Assembly: GCF_016097555.1 (NCBI RefSeq)
Contig: NC_054708.1
Span: 6,026,334 to 6,090,333, forward strand
Direction of reading: 5' to 3'
DNA from: Gigantopelta aegis
Taxonomy: Eukaryota; Mollusca; Gastropoda; Neomphalida; Peltospiridae
Length of the DNA: 64,000 bases
Every line of letters begins with the position of its first letter. The stretch's first letter is position 1. Positions 21,315 through 34,267 of the stretch are shown here, piece after piece. The notes under the pieces were generated by a model. It was not told the origin of the DNA and ran no database searches. It saw only the letters and a list, made by a program, of their open reading frames with translations. Made by a program: the position numbers and the translations under genes.

Positions 21315-23379
21315 GTTATTAATTAAATGTATTAGTATAGTTTTTGAGTCCCCAATCCTAACATTACCAATGTATTTTGGGGTAATAAAAATTTAACCAC
21401 AAAACAGAAGAACATTTTCTTAACCCTAACCCTAAACGTAACCCATTTTCTTTCTTACCCCCTTTTGACTGTGGTTGCATTCAATTCCATAACGCCATAC
21501 ACCTAAATTTCTTTCTGGCGGGAACACTGTAGGTGAACCAGATATGTAGTTTTAAATGTTTTAACAACCGGAAGCCAGTTGTTCAAACGTTCGTTAGCTT
21601 AACCAAGAGCAGAAATTATCAAAAGATTACAAAGACCAATTGAAAAGATATGTTGAAATTTGACTTAGAACGGCACAAGGTATCCACTCATAATTAAACA
21701 TCCAGACAATTAATATGGCCAAACACAACTGAACTAATGAACATCGTCTCTTTTGTGGCAATGACTGGTCTGATGATTTGATTAACGAAGAACGAGAAGA
21801 AGATAATTAAACAAACGTTTTTTAAATTTTATTTATACAAATTTATATATTTAAAGAAAAAACACCAGGCTAACATGCTTTGAACAACTTGGCTCTGGAA
21901 TACATTGTAAGATGTGAACTGTTACGTGGAAGCAAAGTCTCTAACATACCATATGGGACATTTATTGACTTAAAATCTGGCGTGCTCTAAGATTTGACAG
22001 TTGGCGAGTGCGGGCGTTTTGCTATGCGTTCCTCCGCTTGTTTAATAACAAAACACGAATTATCGTGGCGTGCAATTCATAGGTTTTTTGAGGGATGACA
22101 GCCTTCATGTCGGACGCAGCTGGAAAGGCATCTGGTGGAAAGGTACCTTCTGTTTTTTCTGTCTCTGAGTATTAGACTGTTTCTCAGCCGATGTGTAAAT
22201 GCGGAAATGTGGCCAGTGAAACTGGATTTAAAGTGAACAGTAAGAAAGTTATCTGGCGCATCATCACACGCACCATTGACGTGAACTAATAAGAATGTTA
22301 TTGCAGTTGGCGTCTTACTACCAAAAGTCGTGGCATATGTCAGCGCGTCTGTTTCGCCCGTTAAGACCATCTCTCCGGCAGAGGGCAGAGACATATAATT
22401 TACAAGCTGAACATCTTATCAAGTGTGCCGTTTTTAATTAGGAGCAGACCTGATAGGATTAAGTCCTCAACCTATTTAGTCATTTCTCACTGTCCAAGGA
22501 TAAATGTACGCCTTACGTGTGTTTCATTTTCCTTAGTTTATTTATTTATTTTATTTATGTATTTTTATTATTTTTTATTTATTTATTTAGTTTAGTTTGT
22601 TTTTTTATTTACTGAAAATTATTTATTTATTTCACCTGTTACCATTTTTGGAACAGTCCTAATTTTAACACAATTTCTTTCTGTAACTGACTCACTACTG
22701 AATTGACAAAAATTGTAACACAAATATAAAATAATTTTAATTTATACATAAATGAAACACTACGTTTTTACTGTAGGGCCTATTACTAAACAATTTTTTT
22801 TAACTTTTGTTTTAAATATCCCAATTAATATTACTGCACATGAATATTATTTGTGACAATATCTAGTTTTGTGTTTACCAAATTGTTGTATATATACCAA
22901 TGGCGTAGCCAGCATGAGGCAGTAGAGGCGGAATTTCCCCAGATTAATTTTATTTTTCCCATGACACTGATATTTACTTTACAGGTCTGGGTTTGCCTCG
23001 TACAGGACAGTACACACCACGGCTTATTGTGTGCCAGTCATGGGACACTGGTTGGGACAGGAGAGGGGACCCAGTCCACCAAGTGCGATCGACCCTGCAA
23101 ACCATATCACCTCAGACGAGCATTCTACCACTGAATTACATACAGACCTGTATGAACGATATCTGAAGTTTGTGTGTGTTGGAAGATGGGGTGGGGGTGG
23201 GTGTGGGTGTGGGTGGGGGGGGGGTAGTGGTGGGAGGAGATAGAATCTAATAGAAACAAGCTAAAAAAAAAACCCATACATTTTCGTTCTCAAGTATTTC
23301 ATGCTTGATATATCCAATACCGTCAGTGGGTTTGTAAACAATCAATCGTTTTATTATATATTACAAAAATGCTAGATAC
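21315..23379. other. Gene-poor stretch; one unexplained minus-strand frame
   Basis: Two or three telomere-like TAACCC units are seen near 21,421-21,450, too few to mean much. A 105-codon open frame at 22,077-22,394 (minus) has an unusual, non-repetitive composition (for example SAGEMVLTGETDALTYATTF) and may be a relic of a repeat-encoded protein; I do not recognise it. T/A-rich tracts fill 22,530-22,640. The part at 22,900-23,130 has the order of a degraded SINE (GTACAGGACAGTACACACCA, then GTGCCAGTCATGGGACACTGG). Confidence 0.4.
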
Positions 23380-23380
23380 A

Positions 23381-23471
<91 letters not shown>
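23380..23471. repeat. (CT)n microsatellite
   Basis: About 45 uninterrupted CT units. Confidence 0.97.
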
Positions 23472-23474
<3 letters not shown>

Positions 23475-23749
23475 CCTCCTTTCTTAGTAAACACTGATAT
23501 ATACGTGATGGGTTTAGAAGAGGGTGCAAGCTAAGCTGTGGCTAGTGAAATTTATGAGGGGTTAAGACATGTTTCCCCGGAAAAAAACGTATTGACAAAA
23601 AGAAAAATATGCTTCATCAAGGGGAGGGTTCGTCTGCCTCTGCACGTCTCCTATGTTTGTAATTATATAAGAACCGCTTGTCATTTTTAAATACATTTAT
23701 CAATGTACAACTGCCACAAACTGCATAAAATTGTGTAGCGTAGAAAATG

Positions 23750-24080
23750 AAGGAAGGAAGGAAATATTTTATTTAACGACGCACTCAACACATTTTATTT
23801 ACGGTTATATGGCGTCAGACATATGGTTAAGGACCACACAGATTAAGAGAGAGGAAACCCGCTGTCGCCACTTCATGAGCTACTCTTTTTGATTAGCAGC
23901 AAGGGATCATTTATATGCACCATCCCATAGACAGGATAGCACATACCACGGCCTTTGATGTACCAGTCGTGGTGCACTGACTGGAGCGAGAAACAGCCCA
24001 AATGAGCCCACTGACGGGGATCGATCCCAAACCGACCGCGCATCAAGGAACACTTAACCGCTGGGCTACGTCTCGCTCCC
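23750..24080 (-). mobile_element. Near-complete tRNA-derived SINE, head I, tail type A
   Basis: Minus-strand order: tRNA-like head near 24,080 (GGGAGCGAGACGTAGCCCAG, then GGGATCGATCC), the body with GTGCACCACGACTGGTACAT, and the tail ending CGTCGTTAAATAAAATATTT plus CCTTCC repeats. It is one of the best-preserved copies of the type. Confidence 0.92.
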
Positions 24081-24851
24081 ATCAGAACATGACGTCATTT
24101 CGTCAAATGGGACATCATTACGTAAAGCAGATAGATCTAATGGGAAGAACGTTAGAAAATTATTTATGAATTGTGTCTACTTTTAACTAAATAAGTTGAG
24201 CTGTTTGTAATTATAAGAATTGTTCGTCATTTTGCTGTGAATTTATCGATCACAAATTTAGTATAAAATATAAACAAATTTTGCACCACCTCGAAGAAAA
24301 TATTTTTTGTCACATTGTAAAAATTAATATAATAACTGATATATGATAGAAAGATAAATTCTTACTTGATTTCAGAGCGAGCTGTGTATGTTGATGCAGT
24401 CAAACCATCTTGAATGAAGTTGGCGCTCGCGCTCGCTCAAACAGCCACAAGAGTGTGACTAGCTCGCGAGGTCACGTGACATATTTTATCACTCCAACCA
24501 CGTACTTCCTGGACACCAATATCGGTCCCCACATCAAAGGTGTAGTGTTGGGTTCTGGAGTGCAACACTATACTCAATCATTATACAAAACGTCGTTTCG
24601 TTCATTGTAAACATAACTGTAAAGAAATTGTTATTTAAAAAAAACCCTGACAGACCGGGTCTATTTATTACGAGTCATAATACATCTTAAATCAGAACAA
24701 AAGCAGGGTTGGTAGAGTGAACGTCTTGGGAGCCGGTGCCCAACATTCAAAAACCTAACAGCGGAGCTTTAACTAAGTTAATTTAATTGAAGCTCCCAGT
24801 CTAAGAGGTAGAAGAGTTTAATTATATAATTCTAGATACGATCGAAGGTTT
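24081..24851. other. Non-coding stretch with a short CpG-rich patch
   Basis: Between 24,415 and 24,480 there are GCGCTCGCGCTCGCTC-like CpG steps and a GTCACGTGAC palindrome. It could be regulatory, but no adjacent exon was found. Confidence 0.35.
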
Positions 24852-25045
24852 GTCAAGTCTTCTTTATATAAAAATTGGGTCTTCTCCAAAATCCAAGGCA
24901 CATTAATATCGGGACTTCTTCAAGAACCAGGATAAAAATTGGGTCTTCTTCAAAATCCAAGGCACATTAATATCGGGACTTCTTCAAGAACCAGGATATA
25001 CTACTATTGATTCTTCTTCAAGACCAGGGTATAGTGATTAATACT

Positions 25046-25165
25046 CAGAGGCGGATTTAGGGGGAGCCAGGGGTCCGCCCCCCCCCCCCCCCCACCTTCA
25101 GTTTTGCGAGTTATAAATTCATTATATATTAATTTTCAGTTTCATTGACATTCCGCCTCATGTCA
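25046..25165. mobile_element. Short GGCGGA-type repeat copy
   Basis: It begins AGAGGCGGATTTAGGGGG, has a C-run, then TTTTGCGAGTTATAAATTC and CATTCCGCCTCATGTCATT. It shares these blocks with the copy at 28,293-28,463. Its right end is cut short. Confidence 0.6.
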
Positions 25166-25308
25166 TTAATATTTGGTCTTCTTCGAGAACTAGGGCACAG
25201 TAATATTGGATCTTTTTCAACAATTAGGGCACAGTAATTAATATTAGGTCTTCTTCAAGGACCACGGCACAGTAATTAATATTAGGTCTTCTTCAAAGAC
25301 TATAGCCT

Positions 25309-25523
25309 TCCGGCCAGTGCATCACAATTGGTATATCAAAGGTCGTGGTGTGTGCTATCCTGTCTGTGGGATGGTGCATATAAAAGACTCCTTGCTACTA
25401 ATGGAACAATATAGCGGGTTTCCTCTCTAAGACTATATATCTGAATTATCAAATGTTTGACATCCAATAGCCAATGATTAATAAAGCAATGTGCTCTAGT
25501 GGTACCGTTAAACAAAACAAACA
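25309..25523 (+). mobile_element. SINE, head missing, tail type B, inside the 34-bp array
   Basis: Body from CCGGCCAGTGCATCACAATTG to the type B tail TTTGACATCCAATAGCCAAT, TGTGCTCTAGTGGTACCGTT. Array units lie on both sides, so it inserted into an existing array. Confidence 0.88.
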
Positions 25524-27712
25524 ATCTTCAAGGACCAGAATACAGTAATATATATTGGGTCTTCTTCAACAATAAGGGTACAGTAATATTAGGTCTTCTT
25601 CAAGAACCATGGCACAGTAACATTAGGTCTTCTCCAAAACACATGGTACAGTAATATTGATTCTTCTTCAAGAACCAGGGTACAATAATATAGATTCTTC
25701 TTCAATAACCAGGGTACAGTAATATAGATTCTTCTTCAATAACCAGGGTACGGTAATATAGATTCTTCTTCAATAACCAGGGTATGGTAATATAGATTCT
25801 TCAAGAACCAGGGTACAGTAATATTGATTCTTCTTCCAGAACCAAGGTACAGTAATATAGATTCTTCTTCAATAACCAGGGTACAGTAATATAGATTCTT
25901 CTTCAGTAACCAGGGTACAGTAATATTGATTCTTCTTCAAGAACCAGGGTAAAGTAATATTGATTCTTCTTCAAGAACCAGGGTACAGTAATATAGATTC
26001 TTCTTCAATAACCAGGGTACAGTAATATAGATTCTTCTTCAATAACCAGGGTACAGTAATATAGATTCTTCTTCAATAACCAGGGTACAGTAATATAGAT
26101 TCTTCCAGAACCAGGGTTCAGTAATATTGATTATTCTTCCAGAACCAGGGTACAGTAATATAGATTCTTCTTCAAGAAGCAGGGTATAGTAATATAGATT
26201 CTCTTCAAGAACCAGGGCACAGTGATATTGATTCTTCTTCCAGAACCAGGGCACAGTGATATTGATTCTTCTTCCAGAACCAGGGTACAGTAATATTGAT
26301 TCTTCCTCCAGAACCTGGCTACAGTAATATAGATTCTTCTTCAAGGACCAGGGCACAGTGATATTGATTCTTCTTCAAGAACCAGGGTACAGTAATATTG
26401 ATTCTTCTTCAATAACCAGGGTATGGTAATATAGATTCTTCAAGAACCAGGGTACAGTAATATTGATTCTTCTTCCAGAACCAGGGTACAGTAATATAGA
26501 TTCTTCTTCAATAACCAGGATACAGTAATATAGATTCTTCTTCAGTAACCAGGGTACAGTAATATTGATTCTTCTTCAAGAACCAGGGTAAAGTAATATT
26601 GATTCTTCTTCAAGAACCAGGGTACAGTAATATAGATTCTTCAATAACCAGGGTACAGTAATATAGATTCTTCTTCAATAACCAGGATACAGTAATATAG
26701 ATTCTTCAAGAACCAGGGTACAGTAATATTGATTCTTCTTCCAGAACCAGGGTACAGTAATATAGATTCTTCTTCGAGAACCAGGGTATAGTAATATAGA
26801 TTCTTCTTCAAGAACCAGGGCACAGTGATATTGATTCTTCTTCCAGAACCAGGGCAGTGATATTGATTCTTCTTCCAGAACCAGGGTACAGTAATATTGA
26901 TTCTTCCTCCAGAACCAGGGTACAGTAATATTGATTCTTCTTCCAGAACCAGGGTACAGTAATATAGATTCTTCTTCAAGAATCAGGGTACAGTAATATA
27001 GATTCTTCTTCCAGAACCAGGGTACAGTAATATTGATTCTTCTTCAATAACCAGGGCACAGTGATATTGATTCTTCTTCAATAATCAGGGTACAGTAATA
27101 TTGATTCTTCTTCCAGAACCAGGGTACAGTAATATTGATTCTTCTTCAATAACCAGGGTACAGTGATATTGATTCTTCTTCAATAACCAGGGCACAGTGA
27201 TATTGATTCTTCTTCAATAACCAGAATATTGATTCTTCTTCCAGAACCAGGGCACAGTGATATTGATTCTTCTTCCAGAACCTGGCTACAGTAATATAGA
27301 TTCTTCTTCCAGAACCAGGACACAGTGATATTGATTCTTCTTCAATAACCAGGGCACAGTGATATTGATTCTTCTTCAATAACCAGAATATTGATTCTTC
27401 TTCAAGGACCAGGGCACAGTGATATTGATTCTTCTTCAAGAACCAGGGTACAGTAATATTGATTCTTCTTCAAGAACCAGGGCACATTGATATTGATTCT
27501 TCTTCAAGAACCAGGGTACAGTGATATTGGGTATTCTTTCAGAACCAGGGCAGAGTGATATTGGGTCTTTTTCCAGAACCAGGGCAGAGTGATATTGGGT
27601 CTTCTTCCTGAACCAGGGCAGAGTGATATTGGGTCTTCTTCCTGAACCAGGGCACAGTGATATTGGGTCTTCTTCCTGAACCAGGGCACAGTGATATTGG
27701 GTCTTCTTAAAG

Positions 27713-28292
27713 TAGACAATATGGGTTTATTTCCGGTGGCAACTCCATCCCATGTAATCTACACTCACACACACACACAAAGACACACACAAACAAACAC
27801 AAAGACACACACACACACACACAAACACAAACACACACCTTCACTGGCTACGCCCTTGCACCAATGCTATAATCTGTCTCTCTTGTACAGAACAATGTAG
27901 GAAATGCGTTGCATGTATAACATTTCAGGTTATTGAAACTGAAATCTGAACGATAAAATCATTAGCATATTCCAGAACGTTGGGAAGACCGTTGTGGAGG
28001 TTTCCTAGTCAAAAGCAAACACGTGTGTTGACAGCAACACTTAACTAACACGCGGGCGCCATACAAACTGTGACGTGATGAGATAACATCTCGCATTTCA
28101 CTTCCGTCGGGCTTTTTAAAATTTTACACACCATCTGTGATACATTTCCAAAACAGAGACAAGAGGTTTCAATGGATACTATGGGGTTTTTTTTTTATGT
28201 CCACACACTGCAAAATACGGAATAGAAAAACCAATCACAAAGCTATGTTCTGTTTTGAATATATGTAAAGCTACTTGATTACCAATTCACAT
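27713..28292. other. Non-coding stretch with a CA microsatellite
   Basis: (CA)n with AAA interruptions lies at 27,763-27,838. The rest shows no gene or repeat copy. Confidence 0.6.
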
Positions 28293-28463
28293 TTAGAGAC
28301 GGATCTAGGGGGGAGGGACAGCTCCCTAAATTTTGCGACAATTATAATTTTATTATATATTACTTTTCATTTTGTTTTACGACTCCCTACAAAGTTCTCT
28401 TGGCATTCCGCATCATGTCATTGACCCCACCCCAAATGGATTTTGTGGATCCGCCACTGACAT
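28293..28463. mobile_element. Short inverted-repeat GGCGGA-type element
   Basis: The left end reads AGACGGATCTAGGGGG and the right end, inverted, reads AGTGGCGGATCCAC. Interior blocks TTTTGCGACAATTATAATT and CATTCCGCATCATGTCATT match the partial copy at 25,046-25,165. It is non-coding. Confidence 0.65.
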
Positions 28464-28542
28464 TAGAGGCGGCGTATCGGATGCCAACTGCAGGTAGAGA
28501 GAACATAAAAGAAAATGAATATTTGATGGAGAGGACAGACAG

Positions 28543-28762
<220 letters not shown>

Positions 28763-28947
28763 TAAGTGAGACGACGGAGCAAGAGCTGGCGCGTGTGCTG
28801 TGGGAGGTACCTCTTCTTACAACCTGCGATTTTTTTTAACTCTCCTAGAAACTTCGCTACCCCCTAGAACCTTCGCTTGCCAGTGTATACCTTCCCCACC
28901 CAATCCCGGCAAAGTGCATAAATGTCTGCACACGCGCTAGAAGTGAG

Positions 28948-29268
28948 GAAGGAAATGTCTTATTTAACGACGCACTCAACACATTTTATTTACGGTTATA
29001 TGGCGTCAGACATATGGTTAAGGGCCATACAGATATACATAGAGAGGAAACCTGCTGTCGCCACTTCATGGGCTACTCTTTTCGATTAGCAGCAAGGGAT
29101 ATTTTATATGCACCATCCCACAGACTTTGTTATACCAGTCTTGGTGCACTGGCTGGAATGAGAAATAGCTCAATGGGGCCACCGACGGGGATCGATCCTA
29201 AACCGACTGTGCATCAAGTGAGCGCTTTACCACTGGGCTACGTCCCGCACCCCCCCCCCCCCCCCCCC
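28948..29268 (-). mobile_element. tRNA-derived SINE, head I, tail type A, with 9-bp TSD
   Basis: Complete from the tRNA-like head (CGTAGCCCAGTGGTAAAGCG, GGGATCGATCC, read on the minus strand) to the tail and CCTTCC repeats. It is flanked by AGAAGTGAG at 28,939-28,947 and 29,269-29,277. A run of about 19 C lies at its head end. A 27-bp stretch of the usual body (from the GATGTACC/GGCCGTGG block) is missing near 29,125. Confidence 0.9.
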
Positions 29269-30570
29269 AGAAGTGAGAGACAGATAGCGAGGGGTAAGAC
29301 ACTGCACATCACTTGACGACTCTAACGAGTAAATAAAACCAAGATGATCCTCTTGAATCCTTCGTCATTTTATTTGTACTACGCGGCTTTTGAAGCCAGC
29401 AAACATTTTGACAATAAAAGCCAATAACCTCGTCTAACATCACAAACATTAAAAGATCTATTTTGACAAAATAGCTCTAAAATACCGTACAAAATCGTAG
29501 TCATAATTTATAAAATGTTAAATCAATTGTTTGTCTAAAACAATGTAAATATTCTTATAAAATTGTAAATGTTTGATAAAATATACAAAAGTTTAAAAAA
29601 AATGTATTTAGTTATTAATTTTGGCTTTGCATAGACCACATAATGCATCTATTTTACTTTTTAAAAAAATAATGTAAATCGCGAATTGCAGTAGACATGA
29701 AAAAATACAACACTACTACAAATCTAGCATGGCAATGACTAAAAAAGAAAAGAACATAACAAACAAATGCTGAACCTTGAATGACTTCATAACTGATCTG
29801 TTCAAAATGTGAATTATTTATTTTTAAACATCTGAATTGATTTAAAGATGTGATTTCATATCAAGACTGATCAATATGTAGAACAATTTTCATTGAGCAA
29901 TACACATTACAAAAATAGCATTGTAGTTCTCACAATTTTTGATTTTAAAAAATGCACCAAAAGTTACAGGGTTTAAAGAGCTGAACGTAATATATCCAAG
30001 ATCTACTGTCGTGCTGCCAATGGTCAATTACATGTAGTTTTAAATCAGTTATTAGTAAAATATGTATATATATATATATATATATATATTCACAAACCTT
30101 GAACAGTGGTTGTTCCCAAGTTGGCATATACCGTATTATGCAGCTAATCATTGTGACGTAACCTATAATCGTAACCTATAATCATTATGACGTAACCTAT
30201 AATCATTAAGACCTAAATCATTAATACCTAAAATAATAATAATATTATATATATATATATATATATAAAAAATAATAATAAAAACAGAAAAAAAGAGAAA
30301 AGGTTGTGACCATATTTTTTCAGTAAGATAGGTCAGATTTTTATTTTTTATTTTTTTTACTACTTTTTTTTTTTTTTTAAACTGTTTTCATCTAATGGTT
30401 AATTGTGTTGGGATTTCTTGCAACACTTTTTAAGCCTTCCATTTATTTATTTTTCGGTCTTGCCTCATACAGAAATAGTACTTTAACAAACATAATATAT
30501 ATAGGTGCTAACTCTAGCTTCAAATATACGTACATGGACCTGTATTTTTCTCAGTAAGCACATAATTAAT

Positions 30571-31098
30571 TTTAAGCTACAACAGGCTTTCAAGCAAGAT
30601 TTTGTGAAAAATAAGGGCTTTTTTTAGGGCAAAATTCTTAAAAAATAAGGGCTATTTATAATCAATATAAAAGAAAAACATTCTGTACTCACCTCCAGGG
30701 AGAACATAAATACAAAAGCTAATTACCAACTCAGAAGATCATGCCAATGGTCATCAACAGCGATATTCAGCATATCAATACAACCAGATTAAAGTAATCC
30801 GATATGGTGCAAATCCATGCTGAATATGATGCTGATAACCACCAAGATGTCTTCTGAGAAATACATTAATTCAACATATTCATTATCTGAAAGTATACTA
30901 AGGCTAGATTTAATTAATTCCAACACTTATTTTATGTTGCATTTATCAAAAAATTTGAAATTTTAAAAATTTAGGATTTTCACCAAAAAATTAGGGCTTT
31001 TTAAGATTTTGAAGCTTTAATAAGAAATATTACGGCTGCTGTCAAAAAATAAGGAAAATTAGGAAAATAAGGGCCCGCTTGCAAGCCTGCTACAATAA
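30571..31098. mobile_element. Inverted-repeat element of about 515 bp
   Basis: The left end reads ACAGGCTTTCAAGCAAG and the right end, inverted, CAGGCTTGCAAGCGGGC. Each is followed inside by AATAAGGGC-type blocks. GCTACA flanks the element on both sides, a likely 6-bp target duplication. There is no coding potential. Confidence 0.65.
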
Positions 31099-31339
31099 AC
31101 TCCAGAATGACCAGAAACCTATTTATATTACTTTAAGTAGCAGAACTTTTTAACACAACCTAATAACTAGGGCCAGCAATTTTCAAAAGACCCACCATCC
31201 CATTCTCAAATATCTCACCCATGAGCAACTGAGCCTTTGTGACTGGCCTGTCATACAAAAATATAACTTTCAAGATAGCATATGCAATTGTTCATAATAA
31301 TTTTTACAATGTTTACAATATCAGACTTGTGGCTATGAT

Positions 31340-31375
<36 letters not shown>

Positions 31376-32760
31376 GAAAAGAAAGCGAAATGATACATGA
31401 AAAAAAAAAAAAAATTAATGTTGTAACAAATGATTAGCAAAATGAAGTACATTAAACATGATACATGGTGAAAGTAACAAAATATGCATGGACAGAAATA
31501 AAATAAAATATATGTATGTATGTACAGCAATTCTTTCAGAGAGAATAATACAGTGGGTACCGGTATATCTTCTAGGGTTCACACACTTCTTGTCATAAAG
31601 GTTTTTGAAGAAAATATTTTTTTAATCTGGGAACTACATGTACTAGTAATCAGCAACCATTTTAAGTACAGATCTAAAAATGCAATAAAAACTGTATCAA
31701 AACTATACAATGTTTTTCAGTTCAAATATAATTTTTTGACAATGGGACTAATAGAACAAATGGTAAGAGACAGACAGTAAGCCACGTGTACAAAACATAA
31801 TGATTCATCCTCGACTAGGATATAACTGGACAAAGACATGGAGTTATAAACATGTTGGTTGTGCAAGCACTACTGTCTGGCCAAACATCACTACACACAG
31901 GTATGTACATCACATTCTACAAACTGACAAGCAGCACTGTCTGTAGTTAAAACACATGCACATGAGCATTTTAACATCAGAAACGTATTAAATACAAAAT
32001 AATTACCTTAGTTGTGGTTATATATAAACACTTTCATTTGGAGAATTCAATTCAGAATGGCCCTGGTTCATGTGATATATTGCTTCAATACATAACTTCC
32101 TGGGACATGTTTTACAATGCGATCTTAGTGCTAATATCACCACAGACCTGTATATACGGTAGTTACAAATTTACAGTAATCTTAGCCCTAAGACTGCTTC
32201 GTAAAATGGGGCCCAGGTCGGACCATCACATCTGATACATAATCAGGGTTTGTGTTACATAATGCTAAATAAATTAATATGCGAGCTGTTGTTCTTGGCT
32301 TCATATTTCATGCACAGCCCGTCACTTTTTAAACTGGCACTATTTACAATAAGTTTTAAAAACATGACATTTCACACAAGGTTTGCAATGGAACACATTT
32401 TGTTTTAGCCACTTTTCAGATAGATAGACCATTTCCTTGAAAATTGTTAAAATGTGGTTAATTTAAGGAATATTTTACTAGCCAAAGACTAAATGTTGTA
32501 CAGTAACCACTTAGTATACAAATGATCAATTGGCCAATTTGGCAAGGGGCAGGTTGAGACCACTCACTTGCAGGCAGACAAATGGACTGTCTTTCAATTA
32601 ACAGACACTGGGATAAAGACAGACAGAGAAACTTGTGAACTGATGGGGCCACAAACATAAAATTAGAACAATATTGATCATGAAATGCCAAAATCTATAT
32701 GAAGGTGATCGGGATAAGTTCTTCATTTAGTTATTTCTACATAAGTGGGTGTTTCTCTCA

Positions 32761-33348
32761 ATCTAATTAAATTTAGCTCCACTATTACATGTGGATCTAA
32801 CACCAGCCAGTTGGAGCTCATGTCCACCAATCAAAACCTTACTTGCAGAATCCTGCCAGTGATTTAAAACTAACAACACTGCGTAGTCCCCAATGTCCAG
32901 GTAACATTTCGTCTGTAAATAATAATTTAAATATTGACCAATCACACTTCGCCTTTTATAACGTTATTTGGGAGCATACAAATTCTAAAAATATCGGGCG
33001 AGTCTATTTTAGTGGCCGCAGTACAGCGAACCATACCAATACGTACGGGGTGGGTTATCAGTCTTCAATTTTACATTAAAAATTATTTATTTATTTATAA
33101 AAAACTAAAAACTAAATCAGTCTTCAGTTTTACATTACAAATTATTTATTTTATAAAATAAAACATGTTTTAAGGCATTTGTAATTCACACGAAACATGT
33201 CGTATACCCTCAGGATAATTCGGAATGTTTTCAAATTATTTTTAAATCACTGGCAGGATTCTGTAAGTAAGGTTTTGATTGGTGGACATGAGCTCCAACT
33301 GGCTGGTGTTAGATCCACATGTAATAGTGGAGCTAATTTTAATTAGAT
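32761..33348. mobile_element. Foldback element with about 110-bp inverted ends
   Basis: The left arm (32,761-32,872) and right arm (33,235-33,348) are near-identical inverted copies. They contain TTAGCTCCACTATTACATG, then TTGGAGCTCATGTCCACC and CCTGCCAGTGATTTAAAA. GTGTTTCTCTCA flanks both sides, suggesting a target duplication of about 11-12 bp. The interior (GTCCAGGTAACATTTCG, CGCCTTTTATAACG) matches the related copy at 51,393-51,924. It is non-coding. Confidence 0.8.
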
Positions 33349-33589
33349 TTGTGTTTCTCTCATTTTAAATGGACATGGCTATCCATTCTCTATTTTTCTT
33401 TCCATCTTGAAAATCCTGGCCTCATTTTATCTTCACAATCAAGACTTTGATCATAAAAAGATGTTACTTATCTACAATGTCATTTGAGAGAACAACAAAA
33501 GGAAGGCACCTCACAACAATTACAGCCTTTGAGCATTCTAACAGTACTGTAAAGATAAAAAATACATGTTCCCCATTGGGCCCAACAAA

Positions 33590-33752
33590 ACCTCGTATTT
33601 CCTAACTTCAAGAACCGTAATTTAGTCAAAAAAGGGTCATTCTTCATGTACGGCTAACCTGATTCATTAGTAACTCTATATAATAAAGCTATACACCAAA
33701 TTTCATCTCAATATCTTGAGGCATTGCAAAAAGAAAAAAAAGTCTGGAAAAC
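33590..33752. repeat. Interspersed repeat fragment
   Basis: Contains ACTTCAAGAACCGTAATTT, AAAGCTATACACCAAATTTC and CTCAATATCTTGAGGCATTG. From memory, similar blocks occur in many copies in molluscan genomes. There is only one copy here, so the boundaries are approximate. Confidence 0.4.
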
Positions 33753-34136
33753 TCAAAAAGACAGATGTCAGACAACCTATAGTCCCCTGTAATTGGACCG
33801 GTAAGGGACTAAACATGAGATAAAGTACCACAACTCTGTGAAAATAAAACAGTTAACAGATGGCTTACATCTGTTTGGTACTGATCAATGATCTTACACA
33901 GGTTAAGCTTGTTTTAATCTATCAGCAAGTTCAAAATCACTTTTGCGCACAAAAGAGGAAGACTATACAATGGTCACACAGTACAAATCTGAATGTCCCA
34001 AAGTCATAAAACACATATTACTACAAAGATCTATTTTAATTATCATAGTTATTAAAAAATAATAATAATAATATAATGCTGATGAAATTAAAATCCTATT
34101 ATGTCAGTCAGTAGATGTCGAAGGGCTAAACTCGGT

Positions 34137-34267
34137 TCACATATACACGGATAGATACAATACAAATGGTTAACTACTGGTCACATATACACGGATAGAT
34201 ACAATACAAATGGTTAACTACTGGTCACATATACACGGATAGATACAATACCAATGGTTAACTACTG
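34137..34267. repeat. 44-bp tandem repeat, 3 copies
   Basis: The unit starts TCACATATACACGGATAGAT and ends near GGTTAACTACTGG. The three copies are nearly identical, so the amplification is recent. Confidence 0.95.

Larger units (their letters stand above)
24852..27712. repeat. 34-bp minisatellite, about 2.9 kb
   Basis: The unit is close to AGGGTACAGTAATAT followed by (A/T)GATTCTTCTTCAA(T/G)AACC, 34 bp long. The centre (about 25,670-27,500) is homogenised. The edges are diverged: 24,860-25,300 has older, longer variants, and 27,530-27,712 a GGGTCTTCTTCCTGAACC variant. Because three units equal 102 bases, long minus-strand frames of 97-112 codons run through the array; they are artefacts of the period. 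The array contains a SINE (25,309-25,523) and a short GGCGGATT element. Confidence 0.97.

Noticed and set aside
21421-21450. Telomere-like TAACCC units
   Set aside because: Only two or three imperfect units; too short to indicate a chromosome end.
22077-22394. 105-codon minus-strand frame as a gene
   Set aside because: Non-repetitive but with no splice, domain or neighbour support. Mentioned in the stretch note only.
26039-27439. Several minus-strand open frames of about 100 codons
   Set aside because: They follow the 34-bp repeat period (three units equal 34 codons) and disappear where the unit length changes.
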